From: Agromyces intestinalis
GTDB lineage: Bacteria; Actinomycetota; Actinomycetes; Actinomycetales; Microbacteriaceae
Length of the DNA: 64,000 bases
Direction of reading: 5' to 3'
Assembly (NCBI RefSeq): GCF_008365295.1
Contig: NZ_CP043505.1
Span: 3,286,001 to 3,350,000 of the forward strand
Shown here: positions 16,746-25,056 of the stretch, one piece after another
How positions within the stretch are numbered: the stretch's first letter is position 1
Layout of the letters: each line of letters opens with the position of its first letter
Notes under the pieces: generated by a model
Told to the model about the DNA's origin: nothing
What the model saw: the letters and a program-made list of their open reading frames with translations, nothing else
Database searches by the model: none
Made by a program: the position numbers and the translations under genes

Positions 16746-18902
16746 TCACCCCGCCAGCACGACGAGCTGGCCGGTCGCCCGGGTCATCGCGACGTACCGG
16801 TCGACGGCGCCCTCGATGCCGTCCCCGAATCGCTCGGGCTCGACGAGCACGACGAGGTCGAACTCCAGCCCCTTCGCGAGCGCGGGCGTGAGCGACCGTA
16901 CTCTCGGCCGCGGCGCGAAGGTCGGGTCGCCGATGACGCACGCGATGCCCTCGCCCTCGGCGTGGGCGGCGAGCCATCCGCCGATGACCTGCTCCAGCGA
17001 GGCGACCGAGCTGTGCACGACGGGCCGCCCGCTCTCGCGGATCGAGGTCGGCACGTTCGCGTCGGGGATCGCGGCGCGGATGACCGGCGCCGCCTCGGCC
17101 ATGACCTCGGCAGGCGTGCGGTAGTTCACGGTGAGCGAGGCGATCTCGACGCGGTCGAGACCCGCCCGCTCGAGGCGCTCGGCCCATGGCTCGGTGAAGC
17201 CGTGCCGCGCCTGGGCACGGTCGCCGACGACGGTGAAGCTGCGCGACGGGTTGCGGGCGAGCAGCATCTGCCACTCGGCATCCGTGAGCTCCTGCGCCTC
17301 GTCGACGATGACGTGCGCGAACGGGCCGGCGAGGGCGCCGGGGTCGGCGCTCGGAAGCCCCGCGTCGTCGGCGAGCGAGTTCTTCGCATCCTGCCCGCGC
17401 AGCATCGACATGACCCGCATCTCGGAGTCGTCGGCGGCGATGAGATCGTCCATCACGTATTCGCGTTGCTGGCGCTCGGACGCCTCGGCCGCTTCGCGCC
17501 GCCGCGCGAGTCGGGCGGCGTCGGGATCGCCGATGCGCAGCCGCGCCGCATCGAGGAATGGCAGGTCGCTGACGGTCCAGGCGCGCGGTTCGTCGCGCTG
17601 CAGGGCGTCGAGCTCGGATGCCTCGAGCCACGGTGCGCACGCGCGCAGGTACGCCGGCACGCTCCAGAGATCGGCGACGACGCCGGCCGGGTCGAGCACC
17701 GGCCAGGCCCGGTTGAACGCGGTGCGCAGGTCGGGGTTCTGGGCCAGGGCTCGGTGCAGCAGGTGCGCCGGCACCTCGCCGTCGTTGCGGTCGACGAGGA
17801 TCGCGAGCAGCTCCTCCCAGGCCTCGTCGCGGGCGAGGTTGTGGGGCGTGCCGGGCTCGGGCGCGGCGAACGCGTCGGCCCAGTCGGCGGGATCGACCCA
17901 GACGTCGGTCAGCGAGGTCGTGACATCCATACCCCGCGTCGGCGGGCGCTCGTAGTGACGCACCGCGGCCTCGACCGCGGACACGAGGCGCGCCGACGAC
18001 TTCAGCCGGGCGGCCTCGAAGTCGGGCTCGACGGCGAGGTCGGCCGTGGTGCCCTCGGGCACGAGGTCGCGCAGCGTGCAGGTCGCGACGCCCTCTTCGC
18101 CGAGGCCGGGGAGCACGTCGCCGACGTAGTCGAGGTAGGGCTGATGGGGGCCCACCACGAGCACGCCGCCGCGGTGCCCCGACAGTCGCGGATCCGCGTA
18201 CAGCAGGTACGCGGCGCGGTGCAGCGCCACGACGGTCTTGCCCGTGCCCGGTCCGCCGTCGACGACGAGCGTGCCGTGCGAGCCCGCGCGGATGATCGCG
18301 TCCTGGTCGGCCTGGATGGTGCCGAGCACGTCGCGCATGCGCGACGAACGGGCCGCAGCGAGGCTCGCGATGAAGGCCGACTGGTCGTCGAGCGCGGCGC
18401 GCTCCGCGGCATCCGCGAGCCCGTCGGCGGTGAACACCTCGTCCCAGTAGTCGCTGATGCGACCCCTCGTCCACCGGTAGCGCCGGCGACTCGCGAGCCC
18501 CATCGGCGAGGCGTGGGTTGCGGCGAAGAACGGCTCGGCCGCGGGGGAGCGCCAGTCGACGAGCAGTTGCCCGCCCGCGTCATCGGCGAGACCGAGCCGG
18601 CCGATGTACACGGGCGCGCCGCCGTCGGCGGGCACGATGCGCCCGAGGCAGAGGTCGAGCCCGAAGCGGCCCAGGGTGCGGATGCGCCCGCTCAGCCGGT
18701 GGATCTCGAGGTCGCGCTCGACGGCCTGCTGGCCCGGCCCGGCGGGGCGGCGGCGCAGCGTCGCCAGACGGTCGGATGCCTCGAAGATCGCCCGTTCGAG
18801 GCGATCCGCGATGGCGCCGAAGTGTCGTTCATCGTCGGCGATGAGGGCCGGGTCGGCCTTGGCGGCGAGTCGGTCGGGCAGGGCGAAAGGGGTGGTGATC
18901 AG
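16746..18902 (-). CDS. helR: HelR-type RNA polymerase-associated ATPase (rifamycin tolerance)
   Basis: A UvrD/HelD-like superfamily 1 motor of about 718 residues. The pattern ALPDRLAAKADPALIADDERHF, DWRSPAAEPFF, RRRYRWTRGRISDYWDEVF is characteristic of actinobacterial HelR, which frees stalled or rifamycin-bound RNA polymerase. Walker A is DGGPGTGKTVVAL (about 215) and Walker B VIVDEAQE (about 533); VNYRTP and the C-terminal YVAMTRATGQL are further helicase motifs. The only in-frame ATG (19004) would start upstream of, and translate through, the RAE-like promoter element. I therefore place the start at CTG 18902, six bases after GGAG, where homologues begin (LITTPFALPDR). The start is inferred; the family is clear. 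Confidence 0.85.
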   Translation of the reverse strand: MITTPFALPDRLAAKADPALIADDERHFGAIADRLERAIFEASDRLATLRRRPAGPGQQAVERDLEIHRLSGRIRTLGRFGLDLCLGRIVPADGGAPVYIGRLGLADDAGGQLLVDWRSPAAEPFFAATHASPMGLASRRRYRWTRGRISDYWDEVFTADGLADAAERAALDDQSAFIASLAAARSSRMRDVLGTIQADQDAIIRAGSHGTLVVDGGPGTGKTVVALHRAAYLLYADPRLSGHRGGVLVVGPHQPYLDYVGDVLPGLGEEGVATCTLRDLVPEGTTADLAVEPDFEAARLKSSARLVSAVEAAVRHYERPPTRGMDVTTSLTDVWVDPADWADAFAAPEPGTPHNLARDEAWEELLAILVDRNDGEVPAHLLHRALAQNPDLRTAFNRAWPVLDPAGVVADLWSVPAYLRACAPWLEASELDALQRDEPRAWTVSDLPFLDAARLRIGDPDAARLARRREAAEASERQQREYVMDDLIAADDSEMRVMSMLRGQDAKNSLADDAGLPSADPGALAGPFAHVIVDEAQELTDAEWQMLLARNPSRSFTVVGDRAQARHGFTEPWAERLERAGLDRVEIASLTVNYRTPAEVMAEAAPVIRAAIPDANVPTSIRESGRPVVHSSVASLEQVIGGWLAAHAEGEGIACVIGDPTFAPRPRVRSLTPALAKGLEFDLVVLVEPERFGDGIEGAVDRYVAMTRATGQLVVLAG

Positions 18903-18930
18903 GGCATGCTCCAGCGCGGGAATCGGTCGG

Positions 18931-18975
18931 CCGACCAGTATGCGCCACGCGGGGGGCCTTGCCGCAAGACCCCCC
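18931..18975 (-). promoter_or_regulatory. Rifamycin-associated-element-like promoter of helR
   Basis: An imperfect 25-bp inverted repeat centred at 18963 reads, on the minus strand, GGGG-TCTTGCGGCAAGG-CCCC, with 11 paired positions. This closely resembles the rifamycin-associated element described upstream of actinobacterial helR and rifamycin-inactivating genes. TTGCGG within it could be the -35 and CATACT (18936-18941) the -10, 19 bases apart, putting transcription start just before the proposed CTG start and its GGAG site. Recognition is by sequence memory of the motif. Confidence 0.75.
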
Positions 18976-18996
18976 TGCCGCGGTATCCTGAAGGTG

Positions 18997-19016
18997 GCGG
19001 GCATGAATGCCCGCCT
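18997..19016. terminator. GC hairpin between hydrolase and helR genes
   Basis: GGCGGGCA-TGAA-TGCCCGCC is an 8-bp stem with a four-base loop, placed about 70 bases after the hydrolase stop and about 20 bases before the RAE-like element on the minus strand. It probably separates the two transcripts. The in-frame ATG sometimes callable for helR lies in its loop. Confidence 0.5.
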
Positions 19017-19083
19017 TCGTCGTGTCGGGGCGTCAGCCCGCGTCAGCCCTCGCCGTACCTGCCACGTCGTGCGCTCGGCCGGC

Positions 19084-19818
19084 TCAGCTCGTGGCGGCGG
19101 CGGCCGCCAGGATCGCGTCGATCGTGGCTTCGGGGTGCGACACCATCGACACGTGCGACCCGGGCAGCTCGGTCACCGTGGACCCGGCTCGTTCGGCCAG
19201 GCGGCGCAGCACTGCCACCGGGATCACGCGGTCATCCACGCCGATGACGGCCCAGCTCGGCAGCGACCGCCACGCGGGCGGGCCAGACGGCGTCACGTTC
19301 GCCACGAGCGACGCGGGGCGTTGACCGGCGGCGATGGTCGAGCGGGTGGCTTCGTCGAGGTCGGGCGCGAACGACTCGTGCACGACCTCGGGCTTGAGGA
19401 ACACCTCGGCGGCACCCTCGGGAGCGCCCGGGTATCCGGCGATGTCGAACACCGTCGTCGGGTCGGCCACCGCGAGCGCCGAACCCGAGCCGTCGAGGAT
19501 CTGCACGACCGTCTCGCCCTCGTCGGGGATGAACGCGTTGACGTAGACGAGGGCTCGGACGTTCTGGGCCGAAGTGGCCGCGTTCGTGATGACCGCGCCG
19601 CCGTACGAGTGGCCGACGAGCACCACCGGGCCGCTCGTACGCTGCGCGAGGAACGACGCGATGTATGCGGCGTCGTCACTGAGGCCGCGCAACAGGTTCG
19701 GCGGCGCGAGCACCGGGTACCCCTGCGCCTGCAGCGCCCTCGTCACCGCGTTCCAACTCGAAGCGTCGGCCCACGCCCCGTGGACCAATACGATCGTCGG
19801 CGTCGTCGCATCGCTCAT
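19084..19818 (-). CDS. Alpha/beta-hydrolase (EstC-like esterase family)
   Basis: A 244-residue cytoplasmic hydrolase. Visible features are the oxyanion-hole motif LVHGAWADASSW (about 10-21), nucleophile elbow VGHSYGGAVIT (Ser near 79), acid Asp in VIGVDDRVIP and catalytic His in ELPGSHVSMVSHPE. This arrangement matches small esterases of the salicylate-ester/EstC type. The ATG at 19818 follows GGGGGATGCG; a TTG twelve bases earlier is possible. No operon partner is evident and the substrate is unknown. Confidence 0.85.
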   Translation of the reverse strand: MSDATTPTIVLVHGAWADASSWNAVTRALQAQGYPVLAPPNLLRGLSDDAAYIASFLAQRTSGPVVLVGHSYGGAVITNAATSAQNVRALVYVNAFIPDEGETVVQILDGSGSALAVADPTTVFDIAGYPGAPEGAAEVFLKPEVVHESFAPDLDEATRSTIAAGQRPASLVANVTPSGPPAWRSLPSWAVIGVDDRVIPVAVLRRLAERAGSTVTELPGSHVSMVSHPEATIDAILAAAAATS

Positions 19819-19879
19819 CGCATCCCCCAAGATTGTGTTCGATTGTCGGGGGAACCCTATGCCCTGACGGCCTGCGCCG

Positions 19880-20188
19880 CTATGCCACGGCCGCGTTCGT
19901 CAACGCCGACAGGCCGTCGTTGACGCCGATGATGCGCGCATCGATGTCGGTGATGCCGAAGCCGGCGAGCCGGCCGGTGTGCTTCTGCACGTAGGCGTCG
20001 GCGCTCGCGCGGTCGGCGAACAGGTAGACGCCGCCGGCCACACCGCGTTGGGGGTCTTCGGTCCACACCTTCCAGCGGAAGCCGGGCTCGACCGAGATCT
20101 CGGCGGCGAGGTCGGCGAACGCGCCGACGGCGTCGCCACCCCAAGGGCCGTCGGCGAGCGGGAATTCGAAGTACGCGATCACAGCCAT
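19880..20188 (-). CDS. YdhR-family putative monooxygenase
   Basis: This 102-residue protein matches E. coli YdhR (101 residues) along its length. Shared features are an N-terminal beta strand (VIAYFEFPLADGPWG), EPGFRWKVWTEDP (about 36-48), GGVYLFADRASADAYVQKHT (about 53-72) and a C-terminal VNDGLSAL. YdhR is a dimeric ferredoxin-like alpha/beta-barrel protein proposed to oxygenate aromatic compounds. The ATG at 20188 gives the family N terminus; an upstream in-frame start would add 16 unconserved residues. Confidence 0.85.
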   Translation of the reverse strand: MAVIAYFEFPLADGPWGGDAVGAFADLAAEISVEPGFRWKVWTEDPQRGVAGGVYLFADRASADAYVQKHTGRLAGFGITDIDARIIGVNDGLSALTNAAVA

Positions 20189-20274
20189 GCCGGCACGGTA
20201 CTTCCGGCCGCGAGCATTCGCATCCGGCACCGTCACGCGGCGCCATCCGCCGCCGCAGTCCGTAGGGTGAGGGC

Positions 20275-21105
20275 ATGAGCCACGCGCCCGCCGCCGACAC
20301 CCCCGCCGCCCTCGCGATCGCCATCGCCCAGTTCGCGCCGACCACGGACACCACGGCGAACCTGACCGAAATCGCGCGCCTCGCGACGCTCGCCGTCCAA
20401 CGCGGCGCGCGCGTCGTGGTGTTCCCCGAGTACGCGATGTGCTTCACGCCCCAACCGGGCCGCGAGATGGCGGCGGCGGCCGAGCCGCTGGACGGCCCGT
20501 TCGTGCGCACGTTGGGCGAGCTGGCCGCGCGGCTCGGCGTGCACCTCGTCGTCGGGGTGCTCGAGCGGGCGACCGACGCCGACCGGTTCCGCAACACGGT
20601 CGTGACGCTCGCGCCGAACGGCGAGCTCGTCGCGACCTACCGCAAGCTGCACCTGTACGACGCGTTCGGCGAGCGCGAGAGTGAGTGGGTCGAGCCGGGC
20701 GAGATCGCCGCGCCCGAACTCTTCGAGGTCGAGGGCCTGCGGTTCGGCCTGCAGACGTGTTACGACACCCGGTTCCCCGAGGTGTCGCGTCGCATCGTCG
20801 ATGCGGGCGCCGACGTGATCTGCATGCCCGCCGAGTGGGTGCGGGGCCCGCTGAAGGAGGCGCACTGGCGCACCCTCACGACGGCGCGGGCGATCGAGAA
20901 CACGGTGTACGTCGCGGCGGCCGATCACCCCGCGCCGTTCAGTGCCGGCAACAGCATGGTGGTCGATCCGATGGGCGTCGAGATCGCCACGATCGGCGAG
21001 CAGACGGATGTCGCGGTGGCTTGGATCTCGCGCGACCGCGTCGAGGCGACCCGCCGCCTCAACCCCGCGCTCGCGCTGCGCCGTTTCGACGTCGTTCCGC
21101 GCTGA
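20275..21105 (+). CDS. Carbon-nitrogen hydrolase (nitrilase superfamily)
   Basis: A 276-residue amidase-type hydrolase with the full catalytic set of the superfamily: Glu in VVFPEYAM (about 49), Lys in TYRKLHLYD (about 124), and Cys in LQTCYDTRFPE (about 160). Such enzymes cleave non-peptide C-N bonds of omega-amides, N-carbamoyl compounds or damaged metabolites. The start ATG follows GTAGGGTGAGGGC, with a possible -10 TAGGGT that would make the transcript nearly leaderless. It is divergent from the YdhR-like gene. Confidence 0.9.
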   Translation: MSHAPAADTPAALAIAIAQFAPTTDTTANLTEIARLATLAVQRGARVVVFPEYAMCFTPQPGREMAAAAEPLDGPFVRTLGELAARLGVHLVVGVLERATDADRFRNTVVTLAPNGELVATYRKLHLYDAFGERESEWVEPGEIAAPELFEVEGLRFGLQTCYDTRFPEVSRRIVDAGADVICMPAEWVRGPLKEAHWRTLTTARAIENTVYVAAADHPAPFSAGNSMVVDPMGVEIATIGEQTDVAVAWISRDRVEATRRLNPALALRRFDVVPR

Positions 21106-21198
21106 CGTCGTGCCGCGCCGACATCGTGCAGCGCTGAGCGGCGCGATACCCTCGACGCGGCCCCTACCCGGCACACCGACCCGAACCCGAGGACCCGC

Positions 21199-21744
21199 AT
21201 GACCTCCCAGGACATCGTCGCCCAGTTGCGCCGCGACGTGGAAGGCACCCCGTTCCTGCTCGAACCCACCGCCCGCGGGTTCACGATGCAATACGACGTG
21301 GCCGACTGGAAGTGGGCGACGTTCCTCTACGGCAACGGGTTGCGCACGCAGTACAAGATCAGCGTGGTGATCGACGACGTGAAGCGCACGTGGGCGCCGA
21401 CGCAGCACATCCGCGAGGTCCGCTGGCAGGCCGGTGCCGGGCCGAACGGGTCGCCCAAGGCGAGCCTCGGTCTCAGAGCATTCGTCGGCGAGGCGATCGT
21501 CATCACGAAGACGGCGCAGGTCGGCCTGCACGACGACGGTCGGCTCGTACGCACCTACACCTTCGACAGTCGCGACCTGATGGAGCTCATCACGCAGGCG
21601 TGCGACGGTGCGGGCTATCGGCGCCGTCGGGGTGCGGTGACGAGATTCGCGCGCGGCATGGCGATCTTCGGCGGCGCCCTGGCGGTCGCCGTGCTGCCGG
21701 TGCTGTGGCTGCTCTCGGTGATCTTCGGCTGGGACACGCTGTAG
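21199..21744 (+). CDS. Unknown protein with C-terminal membrane helix
   Basis: A 181-residue protein I do not recognise. The first 140 residues look like a compact soluble alpha/beta domain (FTMQYDVADWKWATFLYGNGLRTQ, DVKRTWAPTQHIREVRW, DGRLVRTYTFDSRDL). After an Arg cluster (YRRRRGAVTRFARG) comes one hydrophobic helix (MAIFGGALAVAVLPVLWLLSVIFG) ending four residues before the C terminus. This suggests a tail-anchored protein with the soluble part in the cytoplasm. The ATG follows CCGAGGACCCGC. Confidence 0.75.
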   Translation: MTSQDIVAQLRRDVEGTPFLLEPTARGFTMQYDVADWKWATFLYGNGLRTQYKISVVIDDVKRTWAPTQHIREVRWQAGAGPNGSPKASLGLRAFVGEAIVITKTAQVGLHDDGRLVRTYTFDSRDLMELITQACDGAGYRRRRGAVTRFARGMAIFGGALAVAVLPVLWLLSVIFGWDTL

Positions 21745-21768
21745 GCGCGACTCCGAGCTCAGCGCGAC

Positions 21769-22995
21769 TCAGGCGTCGCTCAGTCGCGACAGACGACCGG
21801 ATGCCTCGGCCAGCACGTCGTGGCGCTTGCAGAACGCGAACCGCACGAGACTGCGGTACTCGGCCCGACGCTCGGGGTGCACCAGCGCCAAGACGGGCAC
21901 GCCGACGACCCCGGCGAGGTCGGGCAGTCGGCGGCAGAACTCGTCGGCATCGGAGAACCCGAGCGGCGAGGCATCCGCGATCACGAAGTAGCCCGCCTGC
22001 GGCGGCGACACCTCGAAGCCGGCCGATCGCAACCCGTCGGCGAGCAGGTCGCGCTTGGCCGCGAGCGTCGCGGCCGCCTGCGCGAAGTAGGCGTCGGGCA
22101 GGTCGAGGCCCGCCGCGATGGCCGGCTGGAACGGCGCGCCGTTCACGAACGTGAGGTACTGCTTGACCGCGAGCACGCCCGTGATGAGCGCGGCGGGCCC
22201 GGTCGCCCAGCCGATCTTCCAGCCGGTCGTCGAGAAGGTCTTGCCACCCGACGAGATCGAGATCGTGCGCTCCCAGGCGCCGGGCAGGGTCGCGATCGGC
22301 ACGTGCGCGCCGTCGAACACGAGGTGCTCGTACACCTCGTCGGTGACGATGAGCGCGTCGTGGCGGGTCGCGAGCTCGACGATCAGGTCGAGGACGTCGC
22401 GGTCGAGCACCGCGCCGGTCGGATTGTGCGGGGTATTCACGAGGATCACCCGGGTGCGATCGGTGACCGCGCGCCGCAGCTCGTCGGGGTCGGGGCGCCA
22501 GGCGTGCCCGGCGCCTTCAGCCGACCAATGCAGCGGCACGGTGCGCAGCACGCCGCCGGCTCGCGCGACGAGCGCGCCGTACGCGTCGTACGTCGGCTCG
22601 AATGCGACGACCTCGTCGCCCGCGTCGACGTAGGCGAGCAGGGTGGCCGCGAGCGCCTCGGTCGCGCCGGCGGTTGCGAGCACCTCGGTCGCGGCATCCG
22701 GTTCGATGCCGTACCAGCGCCGCTGGTGACGCGAGATCGCCTCGCGCAGCACCACCATGCCGATGCCCGGCGGGTACTGGTTGACGCCCTCGGCGATCGC
22801 GCGCCGCGCGGCTTCGAGCACCTCGGCCGGTCCGTCTTCGTCGGGGAAACCCTGCCCGAGGTTGATCGCACCGGTGCTGGCGGCAAGTGCGCTCATCTCG
22901 GCGAAGATGGTCGGCCGCACGGCGCCGTCGGACGCGAGCAGGCCGGCACCGGCGGCGGTGCGCTGCCACGGGAGGAGGGGGGTCGAGCCGGTCAT
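21769..22995 (-). CDS. PLP-dependent class I/II aminotransferase
   Basis: A 408-residue fold-type I aminotransferase. INLGQGFPDEDGP (substrate/phosphate region, about 44-56), ATAGATEALAA, the NTPHNPTGAV motif (about 186) and SISSGGKTFSTTGWKIGW with the PLP Lys (about 249) place it in the KAT/DapC/MalY-like group of aspartate-aminotransferase relatives. It should transfer amino groups between an amino acid and a 2-oxoacid; kynurenine/methionine-type or N-succinyl-diaminopimelate specificity cannot be separated here. The ATG at 22995 lies 6 bases after TACGGT, compatible with a leaderless transcript. Confidence 0.9.
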   Translation of the reverse strand: MTGSTPLLPWQRTAAGAGLLASDGAVRPTIFAEMSALAASTGAINLGQGFPDEDGPAEVLEAARRAIAEGVNQYPPGIGMVVLREAISRHQRRWYGIEPDAATEVLATAGATEALAATLLAYVDAGDEVVAFEPTYDAYGALVARAGGVLRTVPLHWSAEGAGHAWRPDPDELRRAVTDRTRVILVNTPHNPTGAVLDRDVLDLIVELATRHDALIVTDEVYEHLVFDGAHVPIATLPGAWERTISISSGGKTFSTTGWKIGWATGPAALITGVLAVKQYLTFVNGAPFQPAIAAGLDLPDAYFAQAAATLAAKRDLLADGLRSAGFEVSPPQAGYFVIADASPLGFSDADEFCRRLPDLAGVVGVPVLALVHPERRAEYRSLVRFAFCKRHDVLAEASGRLSRLSDA

Positions 22996-23141
22996 TCTCA
23001 CACCGTACGCTCACGCGGGGCTCGGTACGCTGGCCAGGGCGTCCGGATGACTCGGGGTGAAGCCATAGCGGGCGCATAGACTTCGCCGATCCGCTCCACA
23101 GCAACCATGCGGAGACTTGGGATCGCTTGGAAGGAGCACCG

Positions 23142-24890
23142 ATGACCGACAACCAGAACGGCGCGGCCCCGGAGCCGACCGCTCCCGAGCCCCACACCAC
23201 CGAGGCACAGCCCAGCGCGGCGCAGGCCGAGCCCGCGGTGCAGGCCGAGCCCGCCGAGACCGCGGCGCCCGAGATCGCGGCGCCCGAGATCGCGGCGCCC
23301 GAGACTGCAGCGCCCGCGCCCGCCCCGGCGGCACCCGCCGCAGGCGTCGAGCCCGAGGCATCCGCGCCGGCTGCTCCGGTTGCAGCGCCCGCGGCACCTA
23401 CCGCACCCGCGGCACCTGCCGCACCCGCGGCGCCTGCGCCCGCCCCCGCCGCGCCGACCGGCACCGTCTACACCCCGGGCCAGGCCCCGCAGCCGTACCA
23501 TGCGCCCCAGTACTCGCACCAGCCGGCGTATCAGACCCAGCCGACGGCACCGCTGCCGCACTACGCGTACGCCGGTGCGACCGCGCCGGCCCCGGGTCGA
23601 ACCCAGCCGACCGAGCCGCTCGTCGGTTCGGTTCCCCCCGCCTTCGGCGGCCCGGTGCAGCCCGCCGAGCCGAAGCCCGAACGTCGCCGCGTCGGGTTCG
23701 GCGTCGCCGCGGCCATCGTCGCGACCGCACTGGTCGCCGGTGCGGGCGGGGCAGGCCTCACCGCGCTCATCATCAACGAGAACCAGCCCGCGATCTCGAC
23801 GAGCGCCGGAACCCCGCAGAACATCGTCGTGAACGACCCCGACTCGGTGAACCAGATCACCGCGGTCGCCGCGGCCGCCAGCCCCAGCGTCGTCACCATC
23901 TCGGTGTCGAGCCAGCAGGGTGCGGGCACCGGCTCGGGCGTCATCCTCTCGGAGGACGGCTACGTGCTCACGAACACGCACGTCGTGACCCTCGACGGTG
24001 CGACGGCCAGCCCGAGCATCCAGGTGAAGACGAGCGACGGTCGGCTGTGGAGCGCCGAACTCATCGGCACCGACCCGCTCAGCGACCTCGCGGTCATCAA
24101 GCTGGCGGATGCCTCGGGCCTGAAGGCGCTCGAGTTCGCCGACTCCGACAAGCTCAACGTGGGCGACTCGGCCATCGCGATCGGTGCGCCGCTGGGCCTG
24201 TCGGGCACGGTCACGAACGGCATCGTCAGTGCGCTCAACCGCAGCATCGACGTCGCCTCGTCGGCGGCTCCGACCACGCCCGACGACAGCGACGAGCAGC
24301 AGCAGCCGCAGCAGGAGAGCCCGTTCGACTTCTGGAACTTCGACGTCCCGGGTCAAGAGGGCCAGCAGCAGAGCCAGGCGAGGGGCACCATCTCGATTCC
24401 CGTCGTGCAGACCGACGCGGCCATCAACCCCGGCAACTCGGGCGGCGCGCTGCTCGACGCGAGCGGCAAGCTGATCGGCATCAACGTCGCGATCCTCTCG
24501 GCCGGCGGCTCGTCGGGCGAGGCCGGCAACATCGGCGTCGGCTTCGCGGTGCCCGCGAACCTCGCCAAGCGGGTCTCGAGCGAGATCATCGAGAACGGCG
24601 AGGCCACGCACGGCCTGCTGGGTGCGACCGTCACCTCGGCTCAGACGGCGGATGACGCGACCGAGGTCGGAGCGCTGATCACCGAGCTGAGCTCCGGCGG
24701 CGCGGCGGAGGCTGCCGGCCTGCGCGAGGGCGACGTCGTCACCTCGTTCAACGGGGTGCCGATCTCGGATCAGACCGACCTCACGGCGCAGGTGCGCGCC
24801 CAGGCCGGCGGGTCGGACGCGACCGTCACGTTCACGCGCAACGGCAAGAGCAGCACGGTCGACGTCACGCTCGGCACCTTCCAGGGCTGA
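23142..24890 (+). CDS. HtrA/DegP-like membrane-anchored serine protease (S1C)
   Basis: 582 residues. Residues 1-185 are a disordered Ala/Pro/Glu-rich cytoplasmic tail. One membrane helix follows (RRVGFGVAAAIVATALVAG, about 187-215), and then an extracytoplasmic trypsin-like domain with His in TNTHVV (about 280), Asp in LSDLAVIKL (about 314) and Ser in NPGNSGGALL (about 433). A C-terminal PDZ domain (ALITELSSGGAAEAAGLREGDVV, about 513-535) recognises misfolded substrates. GGAAGGAG lies before the ATG. Like mycobacterial HtrA/PepD proteins it should handle envelope protein stress. A Gln/Ser-rich loop at about 387-415 interrupts the protease domain. Confidence 0.93.
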   Translation: MTDNQNGAAPEPTAPEPHTTEAQPSAAQAEPAVQAEPAETAAPEIAAPEIAAPETAAPAPAPAAPAAGVEPEASAPAAPVAAPAAPTAPAAPAAPAAPAPAPAAPTGTVYTPGQAPQPYHAPQYSHQPAYQTQPTAPLPHYAYAGATAPAPGRTQPTEPLVGSVPPAFGGPVQPAEPKPERRRVGFGVAAAIVATALVAGAGGAGLTALIINENQPAISTSAGTPQNIVVNDPDSVNQITAVAAAASPSVVTISVSSQQGAGTGSGVILSEDGYVLTNTHVVTLDGATASPSIQVKTSDGRLWSAELIGTDPLSDLAVIKLADASGLKALEFADSDKLNVGDSAIAIGAPLGLSGTVTNGIVSALNRSIDVASSAAPTTPDDSDEQQQPQQESPFDFWNFDVPGQEGQQQSQARGTISIPVVQTDAAINPGNSGGALLDASGKLIGINVAILSAGGSSGEAGNIGVGFAVPANLAKRVSSEIIENGEATHGLLGATVTSAQTADDATEVGALITELSSGGAAEAAGLREGDVVTSFNGVPISDQTDLTAQVRAQAGGSDATVTFTRNGKSSTVDVTLGTFQG

Positions 24891-24902
24891 TCCTGCAACC
24901 CA

Positions 24903-24939
24903 CGAAGCGGGCGGCACCCACGTGGTGCCGCCCGCTTCG
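24903..24939 (+). terminator. Intrinsic-type terminator after the HtrA-like gene
   Basis: A 16-bp perfect stem (CGAAGCGGGCGGCACC with a CACGT loop) begins 13 bases after the protease stop. It is long and GC-rich without a T tract, as typical for actinobacteria. Confidence 0.85.
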
Positions 24940-25056
24940 CCGTGGCCGGGCGAGATGCTCGGGCGAGGTGTCAGAGCAGCGCCGTGCTCGGGGCATCCGA
25001 TCGAGGCCGCGATCTGCCCACTGGTAGGCTCGATCGACCGAGCCCGAGTGAGGAAC

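Noticed and set aside
18904..19004. ATG at 19004 as the helR start
   Set aside because: It lies in a terminator-like hairpin upstream of the RAE-like promoter and adds residues not found in the family.
16719..19247. 842-codon open frame opposite helR
   Set aside because: Composition is that of a reverse shadow; the minus-strand HelR motifs are continuous and convincing.
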